A DNA stretch of 55,733 bases from Acrocarpospora catenulata. GTDB lineage: Bacteria > Actinomycetota > Actinomycetes > Streptosporangiales > Streptosporangiaceae. The position numbers and the translations under genes were made by a program. The notes under the pieces are model-generated. The model was not told where the DNA came from. It did no database searches and saw nothing but the letters and a program-made list of their open reading frames with translations. Location of the stretch: contig NZ_JAHCST010000006.1 of NCBI RefSeq assembly GCF_018476525.1, positions 237,342 through 293,074 on the forward strand, written 5' to 3'. Position 1 is the first letter of the stretch, and each line of letters starts with the position of its first letter. Of the stretch, positions 36,835 through 45,579 are shown in pieces.

Positions 36835-38363
36835 CCCCGCTGCTGGCCGTACGTGGCCTGACCGTGCGCTACGGGCGGGGCGGGCCGGCCGTGGACCGCG
36901 CCGACCTGACGGTGGAGGCCGGGCAGATCGTGGCGGTGGTCGGCGAGTCGGGGTCGGGCAAGTCCACGCTCGCGCATGCGCTGGCCGGTCTGCTGCCGGA
37001 CACGGCCAGGGTGACCGGGGGCTCGGTCACCTTCGGCGGCGAACGGGTGGACGGCCTGCGGGAGCGGGCGTGGCGGCGGCTGCGCGGACGGCGAATCGCA
37101 TTTGTGCCGCAGGACCCGGGAACGGCGCTCAACCCGCTGATGACCGTGCGCGCCCAGCTCGCCGAGGCGCTGCGGCTGACCGGCACCCCGAGGCCGGGCC
37201 AGGACGCCCTCGAAGACGCGCTCGGCCGCGTGGGCATCCCCGACCCGGCAGCAGTTCTCGGCCGGTACCCGCACCAGCTCTCCGGTGGTTTCCGGCAGCG
37301 CGTGCTGCTGGGCATGGCGCTTGCCGGGCGACCGGCGCTGCTGATCGCCGACGAGCCGACCTCCGCGCTCGACACCACGGTGCAGAAGACCGTGCTCGAC
37401 CTCATTCAGCGGGTCGCGGCCAGGGACGGCACGAGCATCCTCCTGATCACTCATGACCTCGGCGTCGCCGCGGACCGCGCGGACCGCGTGGCCGTCATGA
37501 CCGAGGGCCGTGTCGTGGAGGAAGGCCCGGCGGAGCGGGTGCTCGGCAGTCCGGAGGCCGCCTACACCCGGCTGCTGCTCGACTCGGTCCCCCGCCCGTC
37601 GGCCGGGCCCGCGCCGACCGCAGGGGAACCGCTGCTCGCGGTCCGTGACCTGCGCAAGGTGTATCCGGACGGCACGGTCGCGGTCGAGGGCGCCTCGTTC
37701 ACGCTGGACCGGGCGGGCACGCTCGGGCTGGTCGGCGCGTCGGGGTCGGGCAAGTCGACCGTCGCCCGCGTGATCACCGGGCTCGTCGAGCCGACGGGCG
37801 GGAGCGTGCTGCTGGACGGCGCGCCGGTCAGGGCAGGGCGGGTGCAGTTCGTCGCGCAGAACCCGTACGCGTCGCTCGACCCGCTGATGAGCGTGGGCCG
37901 CATCATCGCGGAACCGCTGCGGGCGCTGCGCGCGGGCACCAGGGCCGGGCGCCGGGAACGGGTGCGGCGCCTGCTTGAGGACGTCGGCCTGCCCCCCGAG
38001 GTCGCCTGGCGGCGGCCCTCGGCGCTCTCCGGCGGGCAGCGCCAGCGGGTCGCCATAGCCAGGGCGCTGGCGCCGTCGCCCGATCTGATCGTGCTCGACG
38101 AGCCGGTGTCCGCCCTGGACACGGTGACGCAGGCCCAGATCCTCACGCTGCTGCGCCGCCTCCAGGGCAAGCACGGGATGGCCTATCTGCTCATCTCGCA
38201 CGACCTCGCCGTGGTGGCCGCCGCCGCGGGGCGGCTCGCGGTGATGCGGGACGGCAGGATCGTCGAGTACGGCCCGACCGCCGAGGTGCTCGCCGCCCCG
38301 GAGGCGCCGTTCACCCGCGAACTGCTCGCCGCCATCCCGGGCGGGCGGGTGCGCTCAGCTTGA
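36831..38363 (+). CDS. Peptide ABC transporter ATPase, fused DppD-DppF type
   Basis: 510 residues comprising two complete ABC domains joined by a short linker near residue 260. First: GESGSGKSTLAHALAG, FVPQDPGTALNPLMTV, HQLSGGFRQRVLLGMAL, LLIADEPTSALD. Second: GASGSGKSTVARVITG, FVAQNPYASLDPLMSV, SALSGGQRQRVAIARAL, LIVLDEPVSALD. Both Walker motifs and signatures are intact, so both sites should hydrolyse ATP. The usual C-terminal iron-sulfur-type cysteines of DppD/OppD after the first domain are absent. Last gene of the operon, convergent with the hydrolases (stops overlap by nine bases). Confidence 0.95.
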   Translation: MTPLLAVRGLTVRYGRGGPAVDRADLTVEAGQIVAVVGESGSGKSTLAHALAGLLPDTARVTGGSVTFGGERVDGLRERAWRRLRGRRIAFVPQDPGTALNPLMTVRAQLAEALRLTGTPRPGQDALEDALGRVGIPDPAAVLGRYPHQLSGGFRQRVLLGMALAGRPALLIADEPTSALDTTVQKTVLDLIQRVAARDGTSILLITHDLGVAADRADRVAVMTEGRVVEEGPAERVLGSPEAAYTRLLLDSVPRPSAGPAPTAGEPLLAVRDLRKVYPDGTVAVEGASFTLDRAGTLGLVGASGSGKSTVARVITGLVEPTGGSVLLDGAPVRAGRVQFVAQNPYASLDPLMSVGRIIAEPLRALRAGTRAGRRERVRRLLEDVGLPPEVAWRRPSALSGGQRQRVAIARALAPSPDLIVLDEPVSALDTVTQAQILTLLRRLQGKHGMAYLLISHDLAVVAAAAGRLAVMRDGRIVEYGPTAEVLAAPEAPFTRELLAAIPGGRVRSA

Positions 38364-39191
38364 GCGCGGGGCGTGGTGGATGAGGTCCGCCACCTCGTCC
38401 GGGGCACCGGCGAAGACGGCGTGCCCCGCGTCGAGGGTCGCCTGGGCGAACGCGGTGGCGGGGGCCAGCTCGTCGGCGTCGCGGATCATCACGTCCTGGA
38501 GCGCGACGGGCAGCGCGCGGTCCAGGGTGGTACGGAGGTAGGTCCGGGGCACGCTCCCCCAGCGCTCGGCCGTGGCCCCGGTCGGGGTGGTGAGGAACGA
38601 CATCGGCTGGTCAGGGGTGAGGAGGGCGGCCAGGGCCAGGAAGTCGGCGCGGTCGAGGTCCGTGAAGTAGGCCGCGTGCAGTTCGTCCTGGTAGGCGGGG
38701 TCGGTGCTGCGCGGGTCGATACGCACCGCGCCGATGGCGGCGGGATCGCCCAGGTACAGGCCACCGCCGAGCGCGGTCTTCGCCTCCGGCAGGCCCAGGT
38801 ACGCGCCCGCGGGACCCAGCAGTGTGGGGACGAACGCGGCGACGTACACCAGTCCGGCCACCAGCTCGGGGGCCAGTTCGGCGACCCTGGTGGCCACCGC
38901 CCCGCCCATGCTGTGCGCGGCCACCACCGGCGGGGCGGCGAAGCGGCGGAGCGTGGCCACCACGTCCGCCGCCACGTCGTCGAGGCTCAGGTCCGCGAGC
39001 GGGGACACCTCGGTACGCAGTGCGGCGACGTCCCTGGTGAGGTAGCTCGCCGGGAAGCGGGCCCGGGCGCCGTGGCCCGCCAGGTCGAGCGCCAGGACGC
39101 GGTGGCCCCTGGCGGTCAGCGCCCCGGCGAGTGACGCGAAGTGCCCGGCCCCGTGCCAGGCCCCGTGGATCAGCACCACGTCACTCGTCAT
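38355..39191 (-). CDS. Alpha/beta hydrolase (serine esterase type)
   Basis: 278 residues from ATG 39191. Opens MTSDVVLIHGAWHGAGHF (HG oxyanion motif), nucleophile elbow VVAAHSMGGAVA, and catalytic His in TLDAGHAVFAGAPDEVA. This is the small esterase group that includes plant methylesterase/salicylate-binding relatives and many bacterial aryl-esterases. The gene overlaps the upstream hydrolase by 11 bases, so both are made together. By context it may cleave an ester of the aromatic substrate. Confidence 0.9.
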   Translation of the reverse strand: MTSDVVLIHGAWHGAGHFASLAGALTARGHRVLALDLAGHGARARFPASYLTRDVAALRTEVSPLADLSLDDVAADVVATLRRFAAPPVVAAHSMGGAVATRVAELAPELVAGLVYVAAFVPTLLGPAGAYLGLPEAKTALGGGLYLGDPAAIGAVRIDPRSTDPAYQDELHAAYFTDLDRADFLALAALLTPDQPMSFLTTPTGATAERWGSVPRTYLRTTLDRALPVALQDVMIRDADELAPATAFAQATLDAGHAVFAGAPDEVADLIHHAPRSS

Positions 39192-40068
39192 GCGACTCGA
39201 CCTCCTGCCACGTCTCCACCAGCGTCCGCGCCAGCTCGGCGGGACGCTCCTCGGGCACGTAGTGTCCGCATTCTTCCACCCAGCGCGTCGACACGTTCGC
39301 CACGGCCTCCTGGACCGTGTCCAGCCAGCCGAACCCGACGCCGTGCCGCGCGCCCACCACCAGCGCGGGCACCCGCAGCGGCCCGGCGGCGCACAGCGCC
39401 CGGTTGTCGGCGATGTCGGTCGGCAGCGCCCGGTAGTAGCCCATGGTGGCGCGTACCGCTCCGGGGGCGGCCAGGGCACGCGCGTAGACCTCCAGCGCCG
39501 CGTCGTCGATCGCCTCGGTCACGTACAGGCCCACCGTGTCGCGGCGGAACATGAACTCCAGATAGCCGCGCTCGCGACCGGCGAGCAGGAACTCCGGCAG
39601 GTCGGGCACCATGTTGAAGCCGAAGTGCCAGGACCCGCCGGTCAGCGGGTTCGCCGCCGCGAGGCTCGCACCGAGCCCGGGGATGCCCGCCTCGACGAAC
39701 GTCAGGCTGCGCACCGACTCCGGGTACAGCGCGGCGAGCGGGTAGGCGACCTGGCCGCCGACGTCGTGGCCGACGAGGTGGTAGCGGGTCAGCCCGAGGG
39801 CGGCCATGAGCTGGGCGAGGGTGGTCGCCACCGTGCGCTTGTCGTATCCCCCGGCGGGCCGCGAGCTGGCCCCGAAGCCGGGCAGATCGGGGGCCACGAC
39901 GGTGTAGCGGCCGGCGAGCAGCGGCACCACCTCGCGCCACGCGTGGGCGGTCTGCGGCCACCCGTGCAGGAGCAGCACCGCGGGCCCCTGCCCGGCGACC
40001 ACGCAGTTGATCACGTGCCCCGGGAGCCGGACGCGGATCGGGGAGAACCCTTCTGTCATGGCGACCAT
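39181..40068 (-). CDS. Alpha/beta hydrolase, epoxide hydrolase/dehalogenase type
   Basis: 295 residues; ATG 40059 is an alternative start. Motifs: LLLHGWPQTAHAWREVVPLL (HGWP), APDLPGFGASSRP, nucleophile elbow LVGHDVGGQVAY with aspartate as nucleophile as in epoxide hydrolases and haloacetate/haloalkane dehalogenases, and ECGHYVPEERPAELA with the catalytic His. Transcribed away from the CoA-transferase gene, with operator site B between them, so it belongs to the same regulon. Substrate unknown. Confidence 0.9.
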   Translation of the reverse strand: MVAMTEGFSPIRVRLPGHVINCVVAGQGPAVLLLHGWPQTAHAWREVVPLLAGRYTVVAPDLPGFGASSRPAGGYDKRTVATTLAQLMAALGLTRYHLVGHDVGGQVAYPLAALYPESVRSLTFVEAGIPGLGASLAAANPLTGGSWHFGFNMVPDLPEFLLAGRERGYLEFMFRRDTVGLYVTEAIDDAALEVYARALAAPGAVRATMGYYRALPTDIADNRALCAAGPLRVPALVVGARHGVGFGWLDTVQEAVANVSTRWVEECGHYVPEERPAELARTLVETWQEVESHDE

Positions 40069-40103
40069 GGTGCCCAGCCGAGGGCTCCGCCCGGATGGCG
40101 CGT

Positions 40104-40119
40104 TTCCATCCAGTGGGAA
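40104..40119. promoter_or_regulatory. Putative IclR operator, site B
   Basis: TTCC-N8-GGAA (GTTTCCATCCAGTGGGAAC in context) between the divergent hydrolase and CoA-transferase genes. Same spacing as sites A and C. Confidence 0.65.
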
Positions 40120-40190
40120 CCCGGCGTTGAGGGCGGTAACCGTCCGTTTCTACGGTCGCCCTGCCGGGGTCGCCGCCGCTGGGAGGTCAT

Positions 40191-41378
40191 GTGATCGACA
40201 AAATGAGGGTCCTGAGTTTCTCGCACTTCGTCCAGGGGCCCGCGGCCTCGCAGTACCTGGCCGACCTCGGGGCCGACGTGATCAAGGTCGAGCCGCCCGC
40301 CGGGTCGTGGGAGCGCAGGATCGGCAGCGCGGGCATCCGGGTCGCCGGGCGCAGTGTGACGTTCCTGGCGGTCAACAGGAACAAGCGCTCGATCGCCGTC
40401 GACCTCAAACATCCGGACGCCCGCGCCGTGCTGCGCCCGCTGATCGAGCGGGCCGACGTGCTGCTGGAGAACTACCGGGGCGGCGCACTGGAGAAGCTCG
40501 GCCTCGGGTACGAGGCGGTACGCGCGATCAAACCCGACATCATCTACGCCTCGGCCAGCGGCTGGGGGTCGCGCGGCCCGATGGCCGGGCGACCGGGAGT
40601 GGACCTGCTCGTGCAGGCGCGCACCGGGCTGGTGGACGTCACCGGCGACCGCCCCACCGCGGCCGGCACGCCCGTCGTGGACCAGCACGGCGCTGCCCTG
40701 CTCGCGATGGGCGTGCTGGCCGCCTACGCGCGCAGGCTGACCACCGGCGAGGGCACCCGGGTCGAGTCGAGCCTGCTCGGCGCGGGGCTCGACCTGCAGG
40801 CGGAATCGCTCGCGCTGTACTACTCCGGCCGCAGGACCCAGACCGACATCCGCCGCCCCGCCGAGTCGGCGTGCTGGTCGATCGACGCCCCCTACGGGGT
40901 CTACCGGCTGCTGGACGCCTCGGTGGTGATCGCGCTGAACGGGTCGGAGGACGACCTCGGCGACGCGCTCGGCTCCCCCGCGCTGGCCGGCTACGACCAG
41001 CGGGCCAGGCGGACCAAGCGGGAGGAGTACACCGCGGCGGTGGCCCGGGCGCTGGCCGGAATGACCTACGCGGAGGTGGCCTCCCGGCTGGAGCCTCGCG
41101 GATTCTGGTTCGAGCGGGTGGCCACCTACGACGACGTACGCGACGACCCCCAGGTGGCCGCGGAAGAGCTGCTCGCCGAGTTCCCGGTGGGCGAGGAACG
41201 GGCGACCGTGCTGCGCCACCCGGTCCGCTACGACGGCGAGCTGCCCGGCCTGCGCACGGCGCCTCCCGAACTCGGCGCCGACACCGTGGCGGTGCTGCGC
41301 GCGGCGGGGTTCGCCGCGGACGAGGTGGACGGCTTCCTGTCCGCCGGCGTCGTGTTCGCGGCCGGAGGCGGGAAGTGA
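40191..41378 (+). CDS. CaiB/BaiF family (class III) CoA-transferase
   Basis: 395 residues from GTG 40191, behind GGGAGG at 40181-40186. Family features: LSFSHFVQGPAASQYLADLGADVIKVEPP, NRNKRSIAVDLKHPDAR, LLENYRGGALEKLG, YASASGWGSRGP, and the catalytic Asp138 in MAGRPGVDLLVQA. It moves CoA between carboxylic acids, here presumably to activate an acid derived from the imported compound. ATG/GTG overlaps tie it to the following quinone-oxidoreductase-like gene; with MFS and IclR genes it forms a four-gene plus-strand operon. Confidence 0.94.
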   Translation: MIDKMRVLSFSHFVQGPAASQYLADLGADVIKVEPPAGSWERRIGSAGIRVAGRSVTFLAVNRNKRSIAVDLKHPDARAVLRPLIERADVLLENYRGGALEKLGLGYEAVRAIKPDIIYASASGWGSRGPMAGRPGVDLLVQARTGLVDVTGDRPTAAGTPVVDQHGAALLAMGVLAAYARRLTTGEGTRVESSLLGAGLDLQAESLALYYSGRRTQTDIRRPAESACWSIDAPYGVYRLLDASVVIALNGSEDDLGDALGSPALAGYDQRARRTKREEYTAAVARALAGMTYAEVASRLEPRGFWFERVATYDDVRDDPQVAAEELLAEFPVGEERATVLRHPVRYDGELPGLRTAPPELGADTVAVLRAAGFAADEVDGFLSAGVVFAAGGGK

Positions 41379-42370
41379 GCGGACGCGCGCTGGTCTGCAC
41401 CCAGCTCGGCGGGCCCGAGGATCTTGAGCTGGCCGAGGTGGCGACGCCGAACCCGGGGCCGGGCGAGGTGCTGGTCGGGGTCAGCCACGTGGGGCTGAAC
41501 TTCCACGACACGCTGATCATCGCGGGCACGCACGTGGTGAAGCCGGAACCGCCGTTTTCCCCCGGCAGCGAGTACGCGGGAACGGTGCTGGCCGTCGGCG
41601 CGGAGGTCACGTCGGTGCGGCCCGGCGACCGCGTGGCGGGCAACGAGGAGTACGGCTGCGCCCGCGATGCCGTACTGGTCCGGGCGGACAGGGTCACCGT
41701 ACTGCCCGGCCACGTCACCGACCGGCAGGCCGCGGCGATCCTGGTGGCCTACTCGACCGCCTACCACGCGCTCGTCCAGCGGGCCGGGCTGCGCGCGGGC
41801 GAGACGCTCGCCGTGCTCGGCGCCGCCGGCGGGGTCGGCTCCGCCGCCGTGGACGTGGGGAACCTGCTCGGCGCCCGGGTGATCGCGGGCGCCGCCACAC
41901 CGGAGCGGGCGGAGTCGGCCCGCCGGTACGGCGCGCACGAGACCTTCTCCTACGGCGGCGCCGACGCCAAGACCGCGATCAAGGAGCTGACCGGTGGGGC
42001 CGGCGCGGACGTGGTTTTCGACCCGGTGGGCGGCGCGGTGGCTGAGGCCGCGGTGCGCGCCGTCGCGTGGGGCGGCCGATACCTGGTGATCGGGTTCGCC
42101 TCCGGCGGCATCCCGCGCGTCGGGCTGAACATCCCGCTGGTCAAGGGCTCCTCGGTGGTCGGGGTGTTCTGGGGCGAGTTCGTACGGCGGGACCGCGCGC
42201 TCCACGAGCGGAACCTGGGCCAGATCTTCGACTGGGCCGCGGCCGGACGACTACGGCACCAGATCCACGACGTGCTCCCACTCGACCAGGGGCCGCGCGC
42301 CCTGCGCGAACTGGCCGACGGCAGAGTCCGCGGCAAGCTGCTCCTGCGGGCAGGCGGCCCGGCGGAATGA
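41375..42370 (+). CDS. Zinc-independent medium-chain dehydrogenase, NADPH:quinone oxidoreductase type
   Basis: 331 residues from GTG 41375 (GTGA overlap). GroES-like N-terminal domain (PGPGEVLVGVSHVGLNFHDTL, PFSPGSEYAGTV) and Rossmann domain with LGAAGGVGSAAVDVG, ADVVFDPVGG and RYLVIGFASGGIP. No structural or catalytic zinc cysteines, as expected for the quinone-oxidoreductase/enoyl-reductase branch. It likely reduces a conjugated C=C in a CoA-ester or quinone-like intermediate. Confidence 0.93.
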   Translation: MSGRALVCTQLGGPEDLELAEVATPNPGPGEVLVGVSHVGLNFHDTLIIAGTHVVKPEPPFSPGSEYAGTVLAVGAEVTSVRPGDRVAGNEEYGCARDAVLVRADRVTVLPGHVTDRQAAAILVAYSTAYHALVQRAGLRAGETLAVLGAAGGVGSAAVDVGNLLGARVIAGAATPERAESARRYGAHETFSYGGADAKTAIKELTGGAGADVVFDPVGGAVAEAAVRAVAWGGRYLVIGFASGGIPRVGLNIPLVKGSSVVGVFWGEFVRRDRALHERNLGQIFDWAAAGRLRHQIHDVLPLDQGPRALRELADGRVRGKLLLRAGGPAE

Positions 42371-43758
42371 CGACGGCCGTCCAGTCGGCGCGCAGGACGA
42401 GGATGGCGCTGGCGGCACTGCTCGGCGGCACCCTGCTCGCGCCGCTCAACTCCTCGATGGTCGCGGTGGCGCTCGCGCCCATCCAGCGCGACCTCGGGCA
42501 GCCGCTGGCGGTGACGACGTGGATCGTCACCGTCTTCTACCTGACCGCGTGCGTCTGCCAGCCGGTGCTCGGCCGGGTGGCCGACCGCGTCGGCCCGCGC
42601 AGGCTGTTCGCGGCCGGGCTGATGGTGGCGGCGGTCGCCTCCGCGGCGGCGGCCATGGTCACCTCGCTGCCGCTGCTCGTGCTGTGCCGGTGTGTGCAGG
42701 CGGTCGGCGTGTCGGCCGCGTTCCCGTGCGCGATGGTCGTCATCCGGCGCCACGGCGACGTCACGCGGCTCTCGGCGGTCGCGACGGTCAACACGACCGC
42801 GGGGGCGGTCGGCCCGGTGCTCGGCGGGTTGCTGACCTCCTGGGCCGGGTGGCAGGCCATCTTCTGGGTCAACCTGCCGGTCATGCTGGGGGCGGTGGTG
42901 GTCGCGTGGCGCACGATCGGCCCCGATGAGCGGCGGCCCGCGCGTGGCGGCCTTCTCCGCGCGATCGATCCGGTAGGGGTCGCGCTGTTCGCGGTGACGG
43001 TGGTCGGCCTGCTGCTCCTGATGCTCGCCGTCCCCGGGGTCTCGGTTCCGGGCGCGGTCGCGGTGATCGTCGCCGGGACCGGGTTCCTGTGGTGGGAGCG
43101 GCGCGCCGCCGAGCCGTTCGTGGACGTCCGCGCGCTCGCGGCGGCACGCGGTCTGGTGCCGGTGCTCGGCGCGTTCGTGCTGTTCAACCTGGCCTATTAT
43201 GGCGCGTTCTACGGGCTGCCGCCGTGGTTGCAGACCACGCTCGGGTACGACGCGGCGCACGCCGGGCTGCTGATCATGCCGATCGCGGCCACCAGCGTCG
43301 TGGCGACCGTGCTCGGCGGACCGGTCATGCGCCGGCTCGGCGTCGGGCGGACCCTGCTGGGCGGCGGCGGACTGCTGCTGGCCGGGGTCGCCGCGATCAC
43401 CACGTTCGGTAGGGCGACGCCCGCGTGGGCCATCGTGCTCGACGGCGTGGTGCTCGGCGTCCCGTACGGGCTGTGCAACCTCGGCCTGCAGCGGCTGATG
43501 TACGAGCGGGCGCCCGCCGACATGACCGGTGTGGTCGGCGGCCTGTTCCAGTCGGCCCGCTACGTCGGCGCGATCCTCGCGGTCGGGCTGGTCGGCGCGT
43601 TCGCCCCCGACAACCCCGGCAAACCCGCCGACCCGCGCGCGCTCGCGGTGGCGATGACCGCCGTCGCGGTGGCCGTGATCGTCATGCTCGCCCGTGACCT
43701 GCGGCGATCCCGAAACGATGAGGTAGCATCCTTGCACCGGACAGCTGGTCCGCGATGA
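42367..43758 (+). CDS. MFS transporter (DHA2/EmrB-QacA-like)
   Basis: 463 residues with 12-14 hydrophobic helices. Motif A region QPVLGRVADRVGPRRLFAAG after helix 2, motif C-like GAVGPVLGGLLTSWAGW in helix 5, and LNSSMVAVALAPIQRDLG in helix 1 typical of the drug:proton antiporter group. Overlaps the dehydrogenase stop and the IclR start, so it is co-expressed with the catabolic genes. It may import an aromatic acid or export a toxic intermediate. Confidence 0.93.
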   Translation: MTTAVQSARRTRMALAALLGGTLLAPLNSSMVAVALAPIQRDLGQPLAVTTWIVTVFYLTACVCQPVLGRVADRVGPRRLFAAGLMVAAVASAAAAMVTSLPLLVLCRCVQAVGVSAAFPCAMVVIRRHGDVTRLSAVATVNTTAGAVGPVLGGLLTSWAGWQAIFWVNLPVMLGAVVVAWRTIGPDERRPARGGLLRAIDPVGVALFAVTVVGLLLLMLAVPGVSVPGAVAVIVAGTGFLWWERRAAEPFVDVRALAAARGLVPVLGAFVLFNLAYYGAFYGLPPWLQTTLGYDAAHAGLLIMPIAATSVVATVLGGPVMRRLGVGRTLLGGGGLLLAGVAAITTFGRATPAWAIVLDGVVLGVPYGLCNLGLQRLMYERAPADMTGVVGGLFQSARYVGAILAVGLVGAFAPDNPGKPADPRALAVAMTAVAVAVIVMLARDLRRSRNDEVASLHRTAGPR

Positions 43759-44618
43759 CAGAACCCACGATTCTCACCATGACCGCGCCCCGAGAAGACG
43801 CCCACAAGCCCGGCCGGACGGTGTCCAGCCGGGTCTTCGCGCTGCTCAACGCGTTCTCCCAGGAGCGGCCCGCGCTCCGCCTCGTCGAACTGACCGCCGT
43901 CACCGGGCTGCCGGTCTCGACGGTGCACCGCATCGCGGCCGAGCTGGTCGAGCTGGGAGCGTTGAAGAAGGAGCGCGACGGGACCTACCGGATCGGGTTG
44001 CGCATGTGGGAGCTGGGCTCGCTGTGCCCGCAACCGCGCACGCTACGGGACGTGTCGCTGCCGTTCATCCACGACCTGTACGAGACCACGGCGGAGAACG
44101 TCCACCTCGCGGTGCTCGACGGCGACGAGGTCCTCTACGTCGAGCGGGTGTGGGGACGCCGCTCGGTCGACGTGGTCAGCCGCGTCGGCGGGCGCTCGCC
44201 GCTGCACGCCACGGGAGTCGGCAAGGTACTGCTGGCCCACGCGCCGCGCGAACTGCAGCAGGCCGTGCTGGCGGCCGGGCTGAGGCGCTACACGCCGCGC
44301 ACGATCGTCATGCCGGGCCTGCTGATGCGGGCGCTCCAGGAGATCCGGGAGACCGGGATCGCCCGGTGCGCGGAAGAGCTGTCGCTGGGCACCGTGTCCG
44401 TGGCGGCCCCCATCCACGGGCCCGACCGCCGGGTCGTGGCCGCGCTCTCCGTCGTCTCGCACACCGTCACCCACACCCGGTCGCTGGCGGCGGTGGAGCC
44501 CGCGCTGCGGCTGGCGGCGATGTCAATCTCCCGGGAACTGGCCAAGGGCTACGCGGGCGGGCCGGAGGCCGGCGGCCCGCCCGGCACCGTCACGCCGATC
44601 CGGTCAGCAGCGCGGTAG
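43755..44618 (+). CDS. IclR family transcriptional regulator
   Basis: 287 residues, ATG overlapping the MFS stop. N-terminal winged helix: SSRVFALLNAFSQERPALRL then VELTAVTGLPVSTVHRIAAELVELGALKKER. C-terminal IclR effector domain: HLAVLDGDEVLYVERVWG, RSPLHATGVGKVLLAHAP (conserved ligand-site block), RCAEELSLGTVSVAAPIHGPDRRVVAALSV. IclR proteins usually sense aromatic acids or short organic acids. It is the best candidate to bind the four TTCY-N8-GGAA sites in this region. Its 3' end overlaps the convergent ACMSD-type gene by 29 bases. Confidence 0.95.
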   Translation: MTEPTILTMTAPREDAHKPGRTVSSRVFALLNAFSQERPALRLVELTAVTGLPVSTVHRIAAELVELGALKKERDGTYRIGLRMWELGSLCPQPRTLRDVSLPFIHDLYETTAENVHLAVLDGDEVLYVERVWGRRSVDVVSRVGGRSPLHATGVGKVLLAHAPRELQQAVLAAGLRRYTPRTIVMPGLLMRALQEIRETGIARCAEELSLGTVSVAAPIHGPDRRVVAALSVVSHTVTHTRSLAAVEPALRLAAMSISRELAKGYAGGPEAGGPPGTVTPIRSAAR

Positions 44619-45579
44619 CCGTCCCCGCCTGGACGGCCGCCGCGTCCCCCGGCGCGAGTTCGAGCGCCGCGACCGTGCCGAGCGGGTCGGTGTCGGCGAG
44701 TTCGAACGGGTAGTCCGTGCCGACGAGCACGTGGTCGGCGCCGAAGTCCTCGACGAGCCGCCGCAGCAGCGGGGTCGAGAAGGTGGCGGTGTCGTAGTAG
44801 AGGCGGCGCAGGTAGTCGCTCGGCGGGCGCGGCGTGGTGCGGGGGACCGGCTTGCGCGACCAGCCGAGGTCCAGCCTGCCGAGCAGGGACGGCAGGCACC
44901 CGCCGCCGTGCGCCAGGCACAGCCGCAGGTCGTGCCGTTCCAGGACGCCGCCGAGCACGAGCCGCGAGACGGCGAGCGCGGTCTCCATCGGGTAGCCGGC
45001 GAGCTGGGGCAGCCAGTAGTCGGCGAGCCGGGGGCCGCCGGGGACGCTGTTGGGGTGGAGGAAGACGAACGCGCGGCGGTCCGCGAGGAGCTCCCACAGC
45101 GGCTCGTGCAGGGGATCGTCCAGTTCCCTGCCCAGACCGCGGGTGCCGATGGCGATGCCCGCGCACCCCAGCTCGTCCAGGCAGCGGCGGGCCTCGTCCG
45201 GCGCGGCCGGCGTGCCGAGCGGCACGTACCCGAGCGGGTCGAGCACCCCGCGATGCCCGGCGAGGAGGTCGGCCAGCGCGTCGTTGCCGCGGCGGACCAC
45301 GGCCAGGACGTCCCGCTCGTCGGCGGCGTCCGCGCACGTCACGAACGGCGGCACCGACACGAGCTGGCGGGTGACGCCCATGCGGCGCAGGTCGGCCAGC
45401 CGTTCCGCGACGTCGTACTGGGCGGGCGGCAGCGGGATCGGCGCGCCCGTCGGTATCCCGGACACCAGCGGGTCGATCCTGACCACGCCGGCGGCGAGGC
45501 CGGACAGGTCGGCGAGGCCGCGGCCGGACAACCAGGTCAGCAGTGCCGTCGGCAGCGCGTGGGCGTGAACGTCGATCAT
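44590..45579 (-). CDS. ACMSD-type amidohydrolase-superfamily decarboxylase
   Basis: 329 residues. It resembles 2-amino-3-carboxymuconate 6-semialdehyde decarboxylase: metal ligands His5 and His7 (DVHAH), His175 (FLHPN), His224 (CLAHGGGCLP) and Asp289 (GTDYPFE), at nearly the spacing of the Pseudomonas enzyme. The block PRPPSDYLRRLYYDTATFSTP also fits. It would remove the carboxyl group from the ring-cleavage product of 3-hydroxyanthranilate. Last gene of the minus-strand operon, ATGA overlap with the ligase. Related decarboxylases acting on hydroxybenzoates are an alternative. Confidence 0.88.
   Translation of the reverse strand: MIDVHAHALPTALLTWLSGRGLADLSGLAAGVVRIDPLVSGIPTGAPIPLPPAQYDVAERLADLRRMGVTRQLVSVPPFVTCADAADERDVLAVVRRGNDALADLLAGHRGVLDPLGYVPLGTPAAPDEARRCLDELGCAGIAIGTRGLGRELDDPLHEPLWELLADRRAFVFLHPNSVPGGPRLADYWLPQLAGYPMETALAVSRLVLGGVLERHDLRLCLAHGGGCLPSLLGRLDLGWSRKPVPRTTPRPPSDYLRRLYYDTATFSTPLLRRLVEDFGADHVLVGTDYPFELADTDPLGTVAALELAPGDAAAVQAGTATALLTGSA

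Noticed and set aside
43738-43752. CGGAC-N5-GTCCG inverted repeat just before the IclR gene
   Set aside because: It lies inside the 3' end of the MFS gene, differs from the TTCC-N8-GGAA family, and IclR is translationally coupled to the MFS gene, so a separate operator here is not supported.
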